A stretch of 64,000 nt of DNA, taken from positions 1 to 64,000 of the forward strand of contig NZ_PDCH01000003.1 in the NCBI RefSeq assembly GCF_003315615.1, read 5' to 3'. A program made the translations under genes and the position numbers. This document shows, piece by piece, positions 12,241-21,759 of this stretch. A model generated the notes under the pieces. That model searched no databases and had not been told where the DNA came from. It saw only the letters and a list, made by a program, of their open reading frames with translations. This stretch comes from Bifidobacterium xylocopae. Its GTDB lineage: Bacteria; Actinomycetota; Actinomycetes; Actinomycetales; Bifidobacteriaceae. Position 1 is the stretch's first letter. Every line of letters begins with the position of its first letter.

Positions 12241-15081
12241 TCAGCGACCCGAGCGAAGCATGGCCGCAATCGAACGACGGGTGTGACGCAGTGCAGAACG
12301 GGGGCTGTGGCCATGCCGGGCCAAACGCTGGCGAATCAGCTTGTCGCCCTCACTGAATACCAGTACGGTGAGCCCGACCGCCAGGCACAGCCCCCACTGG
12401 GCGAGCGTCAACGGCACGAGACCCAGGACACCCGCCAGCGGAGGCCAGTACATCCCGCCAGCGTGGATACCGAGCGCGACCAGCGAAGCCAGGAGGAGGA
12501 ACTTATTATCCAGCGGATTGAGCTGGACGATGAGCTTGGTCTGCGAACGCGCGGACATGGCGACGAAGAAGTTGAACAAGACCAGCAGGGTCAGGGCCAA
12601 TGTGCGCGCATGGGCCAGACCCATGCCGTGGGAGAGCGATACATGGAAGAGCACCAGCACGCATGTGGCCATCCACAGGCCGCACACCGCAACCCGGGAC
12701 CACAGCACCTTGGACAGCAGACCCTCAGAGCCCGAACGTGGAGGTGAATCCAGCTCGTCGCCGTCACCAGGTTCGAAGCCCAGGGCGATGTCCTGCACGC
12801 CGTTGGTGACGAAGTTGATCCACAACATCTGCAGTGGCAGGAAGAGCAGGGGCATGTCCGCGATCACGTTCACACCCACGGCAATCATTGCCGCCGCGGC
12901 CGTCGCCAACAGGAAGAAGGCGGAGCCACGGATCGCCTTGAATGTGACGCGACCCTGACGCACGGCCTGGGTGATGGTGACGAAGTTATCGTCGGTCAGC
13001 ACCACGTCCGAAGCTTCCCTCGCCACATCGGTGCCGGACTCGCCCATGGCGATGCCCACCGAAGCGGCCTTGAGCGCTGGGGCGTCGTTCACTCCATCAC
13101 CGGTGACCGCAACCACTTCGCCTTCGTTCTGCAGGGTCTCCACGATGCGCAGCTTGTCCTGTGGGGAGACGCGGGCCGCAATCGAGGTCTCACGCAGACG
13201 AGCGGCGAGCACCTCGTCGCTCATCCCCAGCATCTCGGAGCCGGTCAGGGCCCGGTCCGTGGACTCCAGACCCAGACGGCGGCCGATGGCGGCGGCTGTG
13301 ACCGGATGGTCTCCGGTGATCATGATTACACGGATACCGGCCTTGGCGCAGTCGGCGATGGCCTCACGCACACCCGCCCGGGGCGGGTCCAGCATGCCTT
13401 CCAACCCCAGGAAGGTCATATCGTGCGCCTGCTTATGGGATTGCAGGTCATCGCTGGCATCGATGGTGCGGCTGGCCACGCCGATGACACGCAGGCCCTG
13501 GCGGCCCATCTGTCCATATGCCTCGTGGACCGCGGCGGTGTCAAGCGGGATGGCCCGACCGGAGACGTCCTGCATGCTGGCACACATGGCCATCACCGCG
13601 TCCGGGGCGCCCTTGACGTATTGGGTCAGGCTGCCGTCCGCACTGCGGCGGATGGTCATGGAGTGCAGCAGTTCGGGTTCGTAGGGGGTCTGCAGGGCAA
13701 TCGGCGACTCGAGTTCGACGGGAGAGACCACGCCGGCCTCATCCGCGGCCCGGGCCATGGCCACGTCCACAGCATCTCCCGAATATACGGTTGAGCCGTC
13801 TTCGGCAATGGTTCGCTGGGCCTCGTTGGTGAGTGCGCCAGCCTTGAGCAGGGCTGCGGCGGCATCGGCCTGGGTCGAGTCCGAAGTGACTTCAGCGAGC
13901 TGCCAGGCAGGGCCGGCGCCGAAGGCCACCTGTTCCACACTCATGCGGTTCTGGGTGAGCGTGCCGGTCTTGTCGGAGCCGATCACGGTGATGGAACCCA
14001 GGGTCTCCACGGCCGGCAATGAACGCACGATGGCGTTGTACTGGGCCATGCGGGAGACGCCCAGGGCCATGGCCACGGTAAGCACAATGGGAAGGGCCTC
14101 GGGCATGGAGGCCACGACCAGGGAGACGGCGGAGAGGAAGGCCTGGGCTGGATCGCCCTCGATGATGGCTCCGCCGATGAAGACGAAGACGGCCACGAGG
14201 ATCACAGCTATGGCGATGCCGGTCTCGGCCCGGTGGAGGATGCGTTGCAGGGGGGTGAGCCCCTTGGAGACGTGGACGAGATCGTTGATCTCGCCCAGCT
14301 CGGTGTCGCCGCCGGTCGCCACGACCACGCCCTGGCCACGCCCGGAGGTGACCATGGTGCCGGAGAAGGCGACGTTGCGCCGGTCGCCCAGGGCCGCGTC
14401 CTCCTCCACCGGCTCGGTACCCTTGCGGGCATCCTCGCTCTCGCCGGTGAGCATGGATTCGTTGACCTTGAGATGGATGGCGTCAATCAGCCGCAGGTCG
14501 GCGGGTACCCGGTCACCGGATTCAAGCAGAACCAGGTCGCCGGGGACCAGGTCGGAAGCATCGATGGTGGCCGCGCCGCCATCGCGCAGAACACGCGTTG
14601 TGGGGGAAGCGAGGGAAGTGAGCGCCTCCACGGCCTTGTCCGCCTTGGACTCCTGCACGTAGCCTATGATGGCGTTGAGGATGAGCACCAGGAAGATAGC
14701 GCCTGCATCCACATAGTGCCCCAGGAATACCGTGATGACACCACAGACGACCAGGACCGCGATCAGGGGGCTGGTGAACTGCTCCAGGATGAGCTTCCAC
14801 TTGGACTTGGACTCGCCCTGGGCCAGGGTGTTGGGGCCGAATATATCCATACGACGCGCTGCTTCGGCTGAGGACAGGCCCTGGGGGCCGGCCTTTAGGG
14901 CATCGAGGGTTTCATCCACACCCAGTGCGTGCCAATCGGCGGTCTGGTTGGTCTGGGCCTGGCTGGCGTCCATCCGCTCATTGGCCCGGACATGTCCGGC
15001 GCCCGCACCAGCTGTGGATGAGATCCGGGAATCAGCTTGTTGACTTGGCTGGTTCAATGAATTAATCGAGTTGTTCGGCAT
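12241..15081 (-). CDS. P2-type cation-transporting ATPase
   Basis: This 946-residue pump has the N-terminal cation-ATPase domain (about 50-120), TGES (212-215) in the actuator domain, PEALP (327-331) in the fourth membrane helix, phosphorylation Asp370 in DKTGTLT, and TGDGVNDAPAL near 700, then a C-terminal membrane block. The layout matches Ca2+/Mn2+-type (PMR1/SERCA-like) bacterial pumps, except that the fourth-helix motif is PEALP rather than PEGLP. The first 45 residues are Ser/Gln-rich and poorly conserved in type, so a later start is possible. It is divergent from the Na+/H+ antiporter and has its own terminator. Confidence 0.88.
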   Translation of the reverse strand: MPNNSINSLNQPSQQADSRISSTAGAGAGHVRANERMDASQAQTNQTADWHALGVDETLDALKAGPQGLSSAEAARRMDIFGPNTLAQGESKSKWKLILEQFTSPLIAVLVVCGVITVFLGHYVDAGAIFLVLILNAIIGYVQESKADKAVEALTSLASPTTRVLRDGGAATIDASDLVPGDLVLLESGDRVPADLRLIDAIHLKVNESMLTGESEDARKGTEPVEEDAALGDRRNVAFSGTMVTSGRGQGVVVATGGDTELGEINDLVHVSKGLTPLQRILHRAETGIAIAVILVAVFVFIGGAIIEGDPAQAFLSAVSLVVASMPEALPIVLTVAMALGVSRMAQYNAIVRSLPAVETLGSITVIGSDKTGTLTQNRMSVEQVAFGAGPAWQLAEVTSDSTQADAAAALLKAGALTNEAQRTIAEDGSTVYSGDAVDVAMARAADEAGVVSPVELESPIALQTPYEPELLHSMTIRRSADGSLTQYVKGAPDAVMAMCASMQDVSGRAIPLDTAAVHEAYGQMGRQGLRVIGVASRTIDASDDLQSHKQAHDMTFLGLEGMLDPPRAGVREAIADCAKAGIRVIMITGDHPVTAAAIGRRLGLESTDRALTGSEMLGMSDEVLAARLRETSIAARVSPQDKLRIVETLQNEGEVVAVTGDGVNDAPALKAASVGIAMGESGTDVAREASDVVLTDDNFVTITQAVRQGRVTFKAIRGSAFFLLATAAAAMIAVGVNVIADMPLLFLPLQMLWINFVTNGVQDIALGFEPGDGDELDSPPRSGSEGLLSKVLWSRVAVCGLWMATCVLVLFHVSLSHGMGLAHARTLALTLLVLFNFFVAMSARSQTKLIVQLNPLDNKFLLLASLVALGIHAGGMYWPPLAGVLGLVPLTLAQWGLCLAVGLTVLVFSEGDKLIRQRLARHGHSPRSALRHTRRSIAAMLRSGR

Positions 15082-15370
15082 CGGTTTCGCCGGCCTTTCT
15101 GGGTCGGTTTCGCTGGTCTCGCCTAATATGAGGCTTCTGCAAGAAACAAGCGAATTCGCTGAGTGCTTATTCCCGCCTCCATATAATGATTACAAGAGTA
15201 TTCTGCCAGCTTATCCAAGCGGCGGTAAGGCCCGGCACGCGATGCCAGCCATATCTTCACCGGATGAACCGTATGCGGCCAGGGCGAACCAACGCTCTCG
15301 AACGGCCGAGGGGATACGAACATCATTGCAGCGCGCCCGTAGGCCAGGACGGGCGGCGGGAAGGCGGCCA

Positions 15371-17500
15371 GTGGAACTTTTCACCCTCATCCTCAGCATC
15401 ATGGCGGCGGTGCTCATCTCCTCATTCATCAGCCGGTTCATCCCCCGCATCTCCACCCCCCTGGTGCAGATCGTCCTCGGCGCTGTCATGGCCCTCCTCC
15501 CCATCTTCGCGCCAATGCGGTTGGACCCCGAGCTTTTCATGGTCCTGTTCATCGCCCCCCTGCTGTACCACGAGGCGCACACGATCGACAAGGCCGAGCT
15601 GGTCAAGAGCCTGAACCTCTCGCTCTCACTGGCCATCGGACTGGCGGCCTTCACCATGCTGATGGTCGGCGTGCTCCTGCACGCGGTGTGGCCCATGTAT
15701 CCGCTGGCCGCAGCCCTGGCCCTGGGGGCGGCGCTCGGACCCACCGACGCCGTGGCGGTCTCGTCCATCGGCGAAGACGCCGACCTGACCAAACGGCAGC
15801 GTTCCATCCTGGCCGGCGAATCGCTCTTCAATGATGCGACCGGCGTCATCGGCTTCCAATTCGCGATCCTGACCGCAGTGACGGGCTCCTTCTCGCCGTC
15901 GAATGCCCTGGGCAGTTTCCTGGCCTCCTTCATCGGCGGCATTGCCTTTGGCGCTGTTATGGGACTGCTGACCAACTGGACTTTCGAGACCGCGCGCCGC
16001 CTGGGCTGGGAGACCATGACCACACGCATACTCCTGGAGCTCTTCCTCCCCTTCCTGATTTATCTCGTTGCCCAGAATTGGCTCCACATCTCCGGCGTCC
16101 TGGCCGTCGTGGCCACCGGGCTGCTGGTCCGCTTCGACCACACCGGCATCGGGCCGAACACCTCCAAGACCAACATCGTGTCCACGTCGGTCTGGAAGGT
16201 ACTCTCCTTCTGCCTGAACGGCGCTGTCTTCGTAATACTGGGCATGCTCCTGCCTGCGGCGATCCTGACCTCCTGGGGGGACAGGAAGGTGGACAATCTT
16301 ACCCTGCTCGCCATGATCGCCCTGGTCTCCCTGACCGTAATCGTGGTGCGCTTCGCCTGGGTGACAGGTGTCCTCTTCTTCGCCACCGACCCGGACACCG
16401 GCCGGCGTGTGCCCATGGACAAGCGGCGTCTGCGCTCGGCGGCGGTCATGACCTTCGGCGGCCCAAAGGGCACAATCACCCTCTCACTGGTGCTGACCAT
16501 CCCGTTCACGCTGGCATCGGGCGGCGCCTTCCCCATGCGCAACGAACTGATTTTCGTGGCCGCCGGGGTCATCATCGTGACCCTGCTGCTGGCCAATTTC
16601 GGCCTGCCCTTGCTGGCACCGGCCCAGGAACGCGATGTTGAACGGCCGAAGGTGGAGAAATCCATCGAAGTGCTTCGTCGCACGGTCCAAGAACTATCCA
16701 GCCGGGCGGACGACTCCAACCGCTTGGCAGTGCAGCATGTCATCACCCTGTACAACCAGCGCATATCCCGTCTCAAATCGCAGATCGGCCAGTACAATCC
16801 ACGTGAACCCCAGGCGCTGCAGCTGCAGACCCTGCAGTGGGAACGCGCATACATAGAAGACGAACTCGACCGCATCCGGCGCAAAGAAGAACAGGACGAA
16901 TCGGATGAACAGGCAGCCGATGGCGCGGCCCAGAAGGATTACCAGGAAGAGACAGGGACCGAACGAGCCGAGAAGTACACCCGGGATTCACGCGAACAAG
17001 CCGCGTCCCTCATCCTGGAACGCATCATCAACTCTCTGGCCCACCTGGACCAAGGCAGCGAATTCAAGTGGAGATGGCATATCGTAGCCAGGCGGATACA
17101 GGGGCTCCTGCGCCACCTGGTCCACCGGCTGCGGCATATGACCCCCAAGATCTCAGAGAACGAGGTCTTCCTCGCCGGCCGCCAGCTGCAGGCCGACCTG
17201 AACCACCACGTGGTCGAGCAGCTTTACGCCGAGCTGGGTAAGGGACGGTTCAAGACCGAGGACCTGCTGACCACCATCATCAACCACCAGCTGATCGAAT
17301 CCTCGGCCGAAGGCAAGACCGAATTCGGCGAGGTGTCGCAGATGAGCGAATCAGTGGAGGAAGTCAAGCGCGAGGGGTACGCGGTGGAGCTCTCGGTCGT
17401 CCAGGACATGGTGGAGGCCGGCGAAATCTCCCGCGGCCAGGCCCGTGAGCTGCGTCGCAATGTGTACGTAATGCAGGTGGACACCGACTCCGTGGTCTGA
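15371..17500 (+). CDS. CPA1 family Na+/H+ antiporter
   Basis: This protein of about 709 residues has 10-12 membrane segments in its first 420 residues, with the CPA1 core motif ALGPTDAVAVSSI and the second-half motif GGPKGTITLSL. The remaining part of about 280 residues is hydrophilic and charged, forming a long cytoplasmic regulatory tail. It exchanges Na+ (or K+) for protons. The open frame extends 100 codons upstream, but the GTG at 15371 is preceded by GGAAGG and starts directly before the first membrane helix, so I place the start there. It converges on the esterase gene. Confidence 0.87.
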   Translation: MELFTLILSIMAAVLISSFISRFIPRISTPLVQIVLGAVMALLPIFAPMRLDPELFMVLFIAPLLYHEAHTIDKAELVKSLNLSLSLAIGLAAFTMLMVGVLLHAVWPMYPLAAALALGAALGPTDAVAVSSIGEDADLTKRQRSILAGESLFNDATGVIGFQFAILTAVTGSFSPSNALGSFLASFIGGIAFGAVMGLLTNWTFETARRLGWETMTTRILLELFLPFLIYLVAQNWLHISGVLAVVATGLLVRFDHTGIGPNTSKTNIVSTSVWKVLSFCLNGAVFVILGMLLPAAILTSWGDRKVDNLTLLAMIALVSLTVIVVRFAWVTGVLFFATDPDTGRRVPMDKRRLRSAAVMTFGGPKGTITLSLVLTIPFTLASGGAFPMRNELIFVAAGVIIVTLLLANFGLPLLAPAQERDVERPKVEKSIEVLRRTVQELSSRADDSNRLAVQHVITLYNQRISRLKSQIGQYNPREPQALQLQTLQWERAYIEDELDRIRRKEEQDESDEQAADGAAQKDYQEETGTERAEKYTRDSREQAASLILERIINSLAHLDQGSEFKWRWHIVARRIQGLLRHLVHRLRHMTPKISENEVFLAGRQLQADLNHHVVEQLYAELGKGRFKTEDLLTTIINHQLIESSAEGKTEFGEVSQMSESVEEVKREGYAVELSVVQDMVEAGEISRGQARELRRNVYVMQVDTDSVV

Positions 17501-17564
17501 CCCGGTCGGACCGGACAGGGATGCTACGGGTTCAGCTCGGCCCCGGTGGCCGGACATCAGTCGG

Positions 17565-18296
17565 TCACATGAGCCCGGAAGTCACATCGATGTCGGCCAG
17601 CCATTGGCGGATATCACCCAACTCGGCCTGACTGACCGAGTGATCCAGCCTTGCATAGGAGCGCGAGCGCAGCCAGGTGTGTTCATCCAGCCAGGCGGCG
17701 AAGGCACGCGCCTCGTATGGCGGCACTACCTTGTCGGCCTGACCATAACCGTAGAAAACCGGCTTCTCCATCGCGGCCAGCCGGTCGTCCGCAGGCGCGC
17801 TGCCCGGGACTTCGCCGGCTGCCAGGAAACCGGAAAGGCTGATCACGGCCCGGTACCGTTCCGGGTTCAGCCGCAGCAGGTGTGCAGCCAGCATCCCCCC
17901 CTGGGAGAAGCCCATGACGACCAGCTCCCTGTCCTCGGGCAGGTTGGCCTTGACCCAGGCGTCAATGGCTTCCGCCGCCGCGAGCCCGTCCCGGTCCAAA
18001 TCCTCGCCCTTGGGCAGGGACCGGTGGAACCAGGTGTATCCGGGACCGAACATGCCGCCTTCCGTGCCAGGCACCGTCATCGGCGCCCGTAAGGAGGCAT
18101 AATCGTTATAGGGGGCCACGTAGCGCATCAGATTCGCAATGTCCTCCTCATTGGACCCCCATCCGTGGAGGAGGAGGAAGAGGGGACGACGCAGGTTGGA
18201 ACGGCCGTCCTTACGCGAATACTTGACTACATCCACATGCTGCGGCTCGCCCACGTCCCCGGGCGCGACCGGCTCGTCATCATTGTCCATGCTCAT
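17565..18296 (-). CDS. Carboxylesterase/phospholipase family alpha/beta hydrolase
   Basis: This 243-residue serine hydrolase has LLLHGWGSNEED (oxyanion region), the nucleophile elbow GFSQGG, the acid residue in GQADKVVPP and the His in LDHSVSQAE. This is the Abhydrolase_2 type seen in bacterial carboxylesterase/YpfH-like enzymes. It has no signal peptide, so it should be cytosolic. The exact ester substrate is unknown. The second Met (codon 3) is an equally possible start. Confidence 0.8.
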   Translation of the reverse strand: MSMDNDDEPVAPGDVGEPQHVDVVKYSRKDGRSNLRRPLFLLLHGWGSNEEDIANLMRYVAPYNDYASLRAPMTVPGTEGGMFGPGYTWFHRSLPKGEDLDRDGLAAAEAIDAWVKANLPEDRELVVMGFSQGGMLAAHLLRLNPERYRAVISLSGFLAAGEVPGSAPADDRLAAMEKPVFYGYGQADKVVPPYEARAFAAWLDEHTWLRSRSYARLDHSVSQAELGDIRQWLADIDVTSGLM

Positions 18297-18345
18297 ACCA
18301 TCCCACGATAGTGCGTACGGTCCGGCCGCGCATCCGTTTGCACAT

Positions 18346-19110
18346 TCAGCCGATGGAAGCCAGTTCCCCGCCCCACGCCGCCTGCAGACGTACCATATCC
18401 GCCCGCAGTCCGACCACCATCCATCGGCCCCCGCTCAACAGGCACCAATCCGCATTCGCCTGGGCACCTCCGCGTTTGCTGACCAGCTCCTTGAACTTGC
18501 CCTGGACCGGTGCACGGTAAATGGATACCGCTGAGCCGTTGTCGAAAGAGGCCCAAGCCACAGACGGATCCTTGCAGTAGCGGACCACGCTCACCCCCGG
18601 ATAGTCGCCGACCGACATGCTTTGCCAACCCGCAGTGCAAGGACGGACGGCCTTGTCGATTCCCCGGTCCATCGCATCGGGCTGATCCACGGGCGCCTCG
18701 TCACGTATCGGGGCCTTGATCAGACCCTCCGGGAAGGAACGCTCCAGAAGAAGGCCACAACCGGTGAACAGAAGACCACAGACCAGCAGGACGATACCCG
18801 CAGCCCCGACCGAACGGCGTCCCCGGGCTGACGGCCGCAGGCGGGCCAGGACAACCAACAGCAGGCTCAGGGCCGCAAACCCTACCGAGAGTCCGACCCA
18901 TACGGCCGGCCGGACGGATTGGAAACCTGGAATCCGGCCAGGCGCCACTGCATCAACGGTCAGCCCCGCCCCTCCCAGAGCGGACAGCAGGCCGGCGGCA
19001 CCTGCGCACCGGCTCCAACCATTGGCATGGCTTCGGCCGGCTCGCGGCGGGCGACCATTCGGGGCCCCACCGGCCAAAGCCGTATTGAAGGATTCGAAAT
19101 CATCCGCCAT
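18346..19110 (-). CDS. Hypothetical membrane protein
   Basis: I do not recognise the family. The 254-residue product has three hydrophobic segments (about 35-55, 68-88 and 102-122) separated by short basic loops, then an extracytoplasmic-looking C-terminal domain of about 130 residues with four cysteines (in PCTAGW, RYCKDP, WCLLSGG and one near the last helix). A domain with spaced Cys and Trp after the helices suggests an exported, disulfide-bonded fold. The ATG has GGTAACTGG nearby. It may follow tRNA-Gly transcription but has no other gene partner. Confidence 0.6.
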   Translation of the reverse strand: MADDFESFNTALAGGAPNGRPPRAGRSHANGWSRCAGAAGLLSALGGAGLTVDAVAPGRIPGFQSVRPAVWVGLSVGFAALSLLLVVLARLRPSARGRRSVGAAGIVLLVCGLLFTGCGLLLERSFPEGLIKAPIRDEAPVDQPDAMDRGIDKAVRPCTAGWQSMSVGDYPGVSVVRYCKDPSVAWASFDNGSAVSIYRAPVQGKFKELVSKRGGAQANADWCLLSGGRWMVVGLRADMVRLQAAWGGELASIG

Positions 19111-19431
19111 CCAGTTACCGCCTTTCCCTGTGACCGTTGTGATCGGTCTTGCTCACTTCTAGAGTACGGCCGACAGGCGGCCGGCGAGCACAGGACGGAA
19201 TCCCGGGCGACACCTGGGTCGGGTTCCCGCCGCCAACGTCGTGGCCCGAATCACCGGAGCGAAAACAGGAATCGAACTCTGCACCGGCAAGTCCGACAGC
19301 GCGGCCAGTGGCAATTCGTGGCGGGGCAATCGCACCCGCCCAGCATGCCGGCTCATTCCCCTTGTTCAAAATACACATGGGCAATCAGGGAAACCGAACT
19401 CAGGGTCTGGGGGAAACTGCCATGTTCCACA
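19111..19431. other. Intergenic region downstream of tRNA-Gly
   Basis: This stretch of about 320 bases contains no coding sequence that I can support. On the minus strand at about 19265-19285 there is a T-loop-like GAGTTCGATTCCTG, but the flanking stem does not pair and there is no cloverleaf, so at most it is a decayed tRNA. Confidence 0.5.
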
Positions 19432-19505
19432 TGGAGCGGGCGACGGGAGTCGAACCCGCCTCTGAAGCTTGGGAAGCTTCCATTCTACCGATGAACTACG
19501 CCCGC
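19432..19505 (-). tRNA. tRNA-Gly (anticodon CCC)
   Basis: The minus strand folds into a cloverleaf: acceptor GCGGGCG with CGCCCGC, D-loop containing ATCGGTAG, anticodon stem GAAGC/GCTTC around the loop TTCCCAA, T-arm GGCGGGTTCGACTCCCGTC, and an encoded CCA. The anticodon is CCC. A promoter is seen upstream. Confidence 0.93.
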
Positions 19506-19558
19506 ATGGCGCCATATCCGGCCGATTCACAGACGGCCGAACGCACATACGGTTAATC

Positions 19559-19588
19559 AGTCTAGCAGCTTACGGCGATTTCGCTCAA
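19559..19588 (-). promoter_or_regulatory. Promoter of tRNA-Gly
   Basis: TTGAGC, an 18-base spacer and TAGACT on the minus strand give an expected start site near 19552, about 45 bases before the tRNA. Confidence 0.5.
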
Positions 19589-19728
19589 ATCCCGTGGCGA
19601 GAACCGGAGCAGACCGCGAATCGGCGAACTCGGTACAATCCGGCCAGTTCACTAATCAATGCTACTCTCGATGGCAGTAGCGGTTTGCGATGCTCAACGA
19701 ACATGGCAAACCGATCCGGGGAGGACCA

Positions 19729-20715
19729 ATGACGAACGCACTTCAACCGGACACGGCGTCGGATTCCGGCGTGCTTGCGCGCAAGCACGGTCTGCGCCTG
19801 GGCATCGACATAGGCGGCACGAAGATCGAAGGCGTGGCAATCGGACCCGACGGACGGACGCTCGCACACTGGCGGACCGCCAGCCGCCAAGGCAACGAAG
19901 CCGTGCTGGAGGATGTGGTCCGTGTCGCCCGGAAGCTCCTTGGATTGGTTCACCAGGACCGGGGCATAGCCACCGTCAGTCTCGGGATAGGCATCCCCGG
20001 ACTGGTGGACAGCGCCCATGGCCAGGTGAAGGAGGCGGTCAACCTCTCCATCAGGCGGATGGACCTGGGCCCCCAAGCCCGGTCGGCCCTCGGGATGCCC
20101 GTCCGCGTGGAAAACGACGTGAATGCAGCCGCGCTGGGGGCCAGTCGGGGGTTGGGACTGCCTTCCGTGGCCTTCATCAACCTGGGCACCGGGTTGGGTG
20201 CTTCGATCATCCGCGATGGGCGCATCATCCATGGCGCTTCGGGATGCGCCGGCGAAATCGGACATGTACCGGTCGAACCCCACGGTTTCCTATGTAAATG
20301 CGGCCAACGAGGCTGCCTGGAGACTGTAGCCTCCGGCTCGGCCATCCAAGCGCACTGGCCCCATGCCACCCCTCCCCTGCCGGACATGATCGCCAAGGCC
20401 CGGCAGGGGCAGGCGGATGCCCAGGAGGCACTGGACCTGGCCATAGGCGGCATGGCAACGGCAGTGCAAATCGTCGGTGTGAGCCTTGACCCGGATGCCA
20501 TCATCCTCGGTGGGGGCGTGACCAGGACCGGACCAGCCCTGCTGGAGCTGGTGCGCTCCGAACTGGCGAGGCGAGGCCGTGCCAGCGGCTTCGTGAAATC
20601 CCAGGACCTACCAGACCGGATAAGCCTGGCGGCACCGGACCGACGCATCGGCGCCATCGGTGCGGCCCTGGCCGGCGCGGTCGATGACCGTGATCCGTCG
20701 AAACGGACCCAGTAA
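19729..20715 (+). CDS. ROK family sugar kinase
   Basis: This 328-residue kinase has the ATP-binding LGIDIGGTKIEGV near the N-terminus, GIGIPGLVD, the substrate motif ENDVNAAALG, GTGLGASI and the ROK zinc motif CKCGQRGCLE. It lacks a DNA-binding domain, so it is a kinase, not a repressor. Position just before nagB and nagA suggests N-acetylglucosamine or a related hexose as substrate, but ROK glucokinases look the same. The ATG at 19729 has an excellent GGGGAGG site; the earlier in-frame ATG does not. Confidence 0.88.
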   Translation: MTNALQPDTASDSGVLARKHGLRLGIDIGGTKIEGVAIGPDGRTLAHWRTASRQGNEAVLEDVVRVARKLLGLVHQDRGIATVSLGIGIPGLVDSAHGQVKEAVNLSIRRMDLGPQARSALGMPVRVENDVNAAALGASRGLGLPSVAFINLGTGLGASIIRDGRIIHGASGCAGEIGHVPVEPHGFLCKCGQRGCLETVASGSAIQAHWPHATPPLPDMIAKARQGQADAQEALDLAIGGMATAVQIVGVSLDPDAIILGGGVTRTGPALLELVRSELARRGRASGFVKSQDLPDRISLAAPDRRIGAIGAALAGAVDDRDPSKRTQ

Positions 20716-20762
20716 GCACCGACCGGTCCACCGACAGCACAGCCGCCAATTCGCAGGCGATG

Positions 20763-20774
20763 CCCCCCCCCCCC
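20763..20774. repeat. Intergenic C12 homopolymer
   Basis: Twelve consecutive C bases, then G and six A bases, lie between the ROK kinase and nagB, about 80 bases before the nagB start. Length variation would change the spacing of any nagB promoter upstream. Confidence 0.9.
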
Positions 20775-20853
20775 GAAAAAACGGAACGCGTACGCGAACC
20801 CCCCGCCCGAGGCCCCAACGGTAGCAGCAGGGACAAGATACAAGGAGAACACC

Positions 20854-21642
20854 ATGGCTGAAGTGATCATCACCGAATCCGAGGACGAAGCCGGCCGCAT
20901 CTACGCCGATTGCGCCGCCAATCTCATCCGGACCAAGCCCGACTGCGTATTGGGCCTAGCCACCGGCTCCAGCCCCCTGGCCGCCTACCAGGCACTGGCA
21001 GCGAGAGTCAAGGATGACGGCATCGATGTCTCCCGGGTGCGCGGCTTCGCCCTGGACGAGTACGCAGGTCTGGATCCCAGGCACCCCCAGTCCTACCGGT
21101 CCACCATTGAGCGCACGGTCATCGAACCCCTGGGCTTGGACCCGGCCAAGGTGCATGTGCCCAACGGCAACCTGGAGACCATCGCCGATGCCGGCCACGA
21201 ATATGACGCGGCAATCGAGGCGGCCGGGGGCGTGGACCTGCAGATCCTGGGCATCGGCACCGATGGGCACATCGGTTTCAACGAACCGGGGTCGTCACTG
21301 GCCTCGGGCACGCGCATCAAGACGCTGACCGAGCGGACCCGTATCGACAACGCCCGCTTTTTCGACGGCGCCATCGACCAGGTACCCACTCACTGCATCA
21401 CCCAGGGCATCGGCACCATCCTCAAGGCCCGTCAGTTGGTCCTGCTTGCGTTCGGCGCCGGTAAAGCGGAGGCGGTGGCTGAGACCGTGGAAGGCGGCAT
21501 CTCCTCCTTCTGCCCGGCATCGGCCCTCCAGCTGCACCCGCATGCGACCGTCATCATCGACGAAGCCGCGGCCTCACGCCTCCGCAACCGTGATTACTAC
21601 AAGTGGGCCTATGCCAACAAGCCATCCTGGCAGAGCATCTGA
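20854..21642 (+). CDS. nagB: Glucosamine-6-phosphate deaminase
   Basis: NagB converts glucosamine-6-phosphate to fructose-6-phosphate and ammonia. The 262-residue protein has LATGSSPLAAY (phosphate binding), the catalytic region LDEYAGLDPRHPQSY and GIGTDGHIGFNEPGSS. Length and motifs match the family throughout. The ATG follows AAGGAGAAC. It lies between the ROK kinase and nagA, so the three probably form an amino-sugar catabolic unit that feeds the bifid shunt at fructose-6-phosphate. Confidence 0.95.
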   Translation: MAEVIITESEDEAGRIYADCAANLIRTKPDCVLGLATGSSPLAAYQALAARVKDDGIDVSRVRGFALDEYAGLDPRHPQSYRSTIERTVIEPLGLDPAKVHVPNGNLETIADAGHEYDAAIEAAGGVDLQILGIGTDGHIGFNEPGSSLASGTRIKTLTERTRIDNARFFDGAIDQVPTHCITQGIGTILKARQLVLLAFGAGKAEAVAETVEGGISSFCPASALQLHPHATVIIDEAAASRLRNRDYYKWAYANKPSWQSI

Positions 21643-21759
21643 ACGCACGCCATTCACAGCAGCCAGCTCAGCAGTCGTGATGGCGTTCGAAGCCGGAGAA
21701 TAGCCTGGAAGTATAAGTTTGCCGATATAGCGGCTTGACAAGCCGGAGAGGGCAGAATC

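Noticed and set aside
19250-19290. T-loop-like sequence on the minus strand resembling a second tRNA
   Set aside because: The T-stem does not pair beyond one or two bases, and no acceptor, D or anticodon arm could be found, so it is not called as a tRNA.
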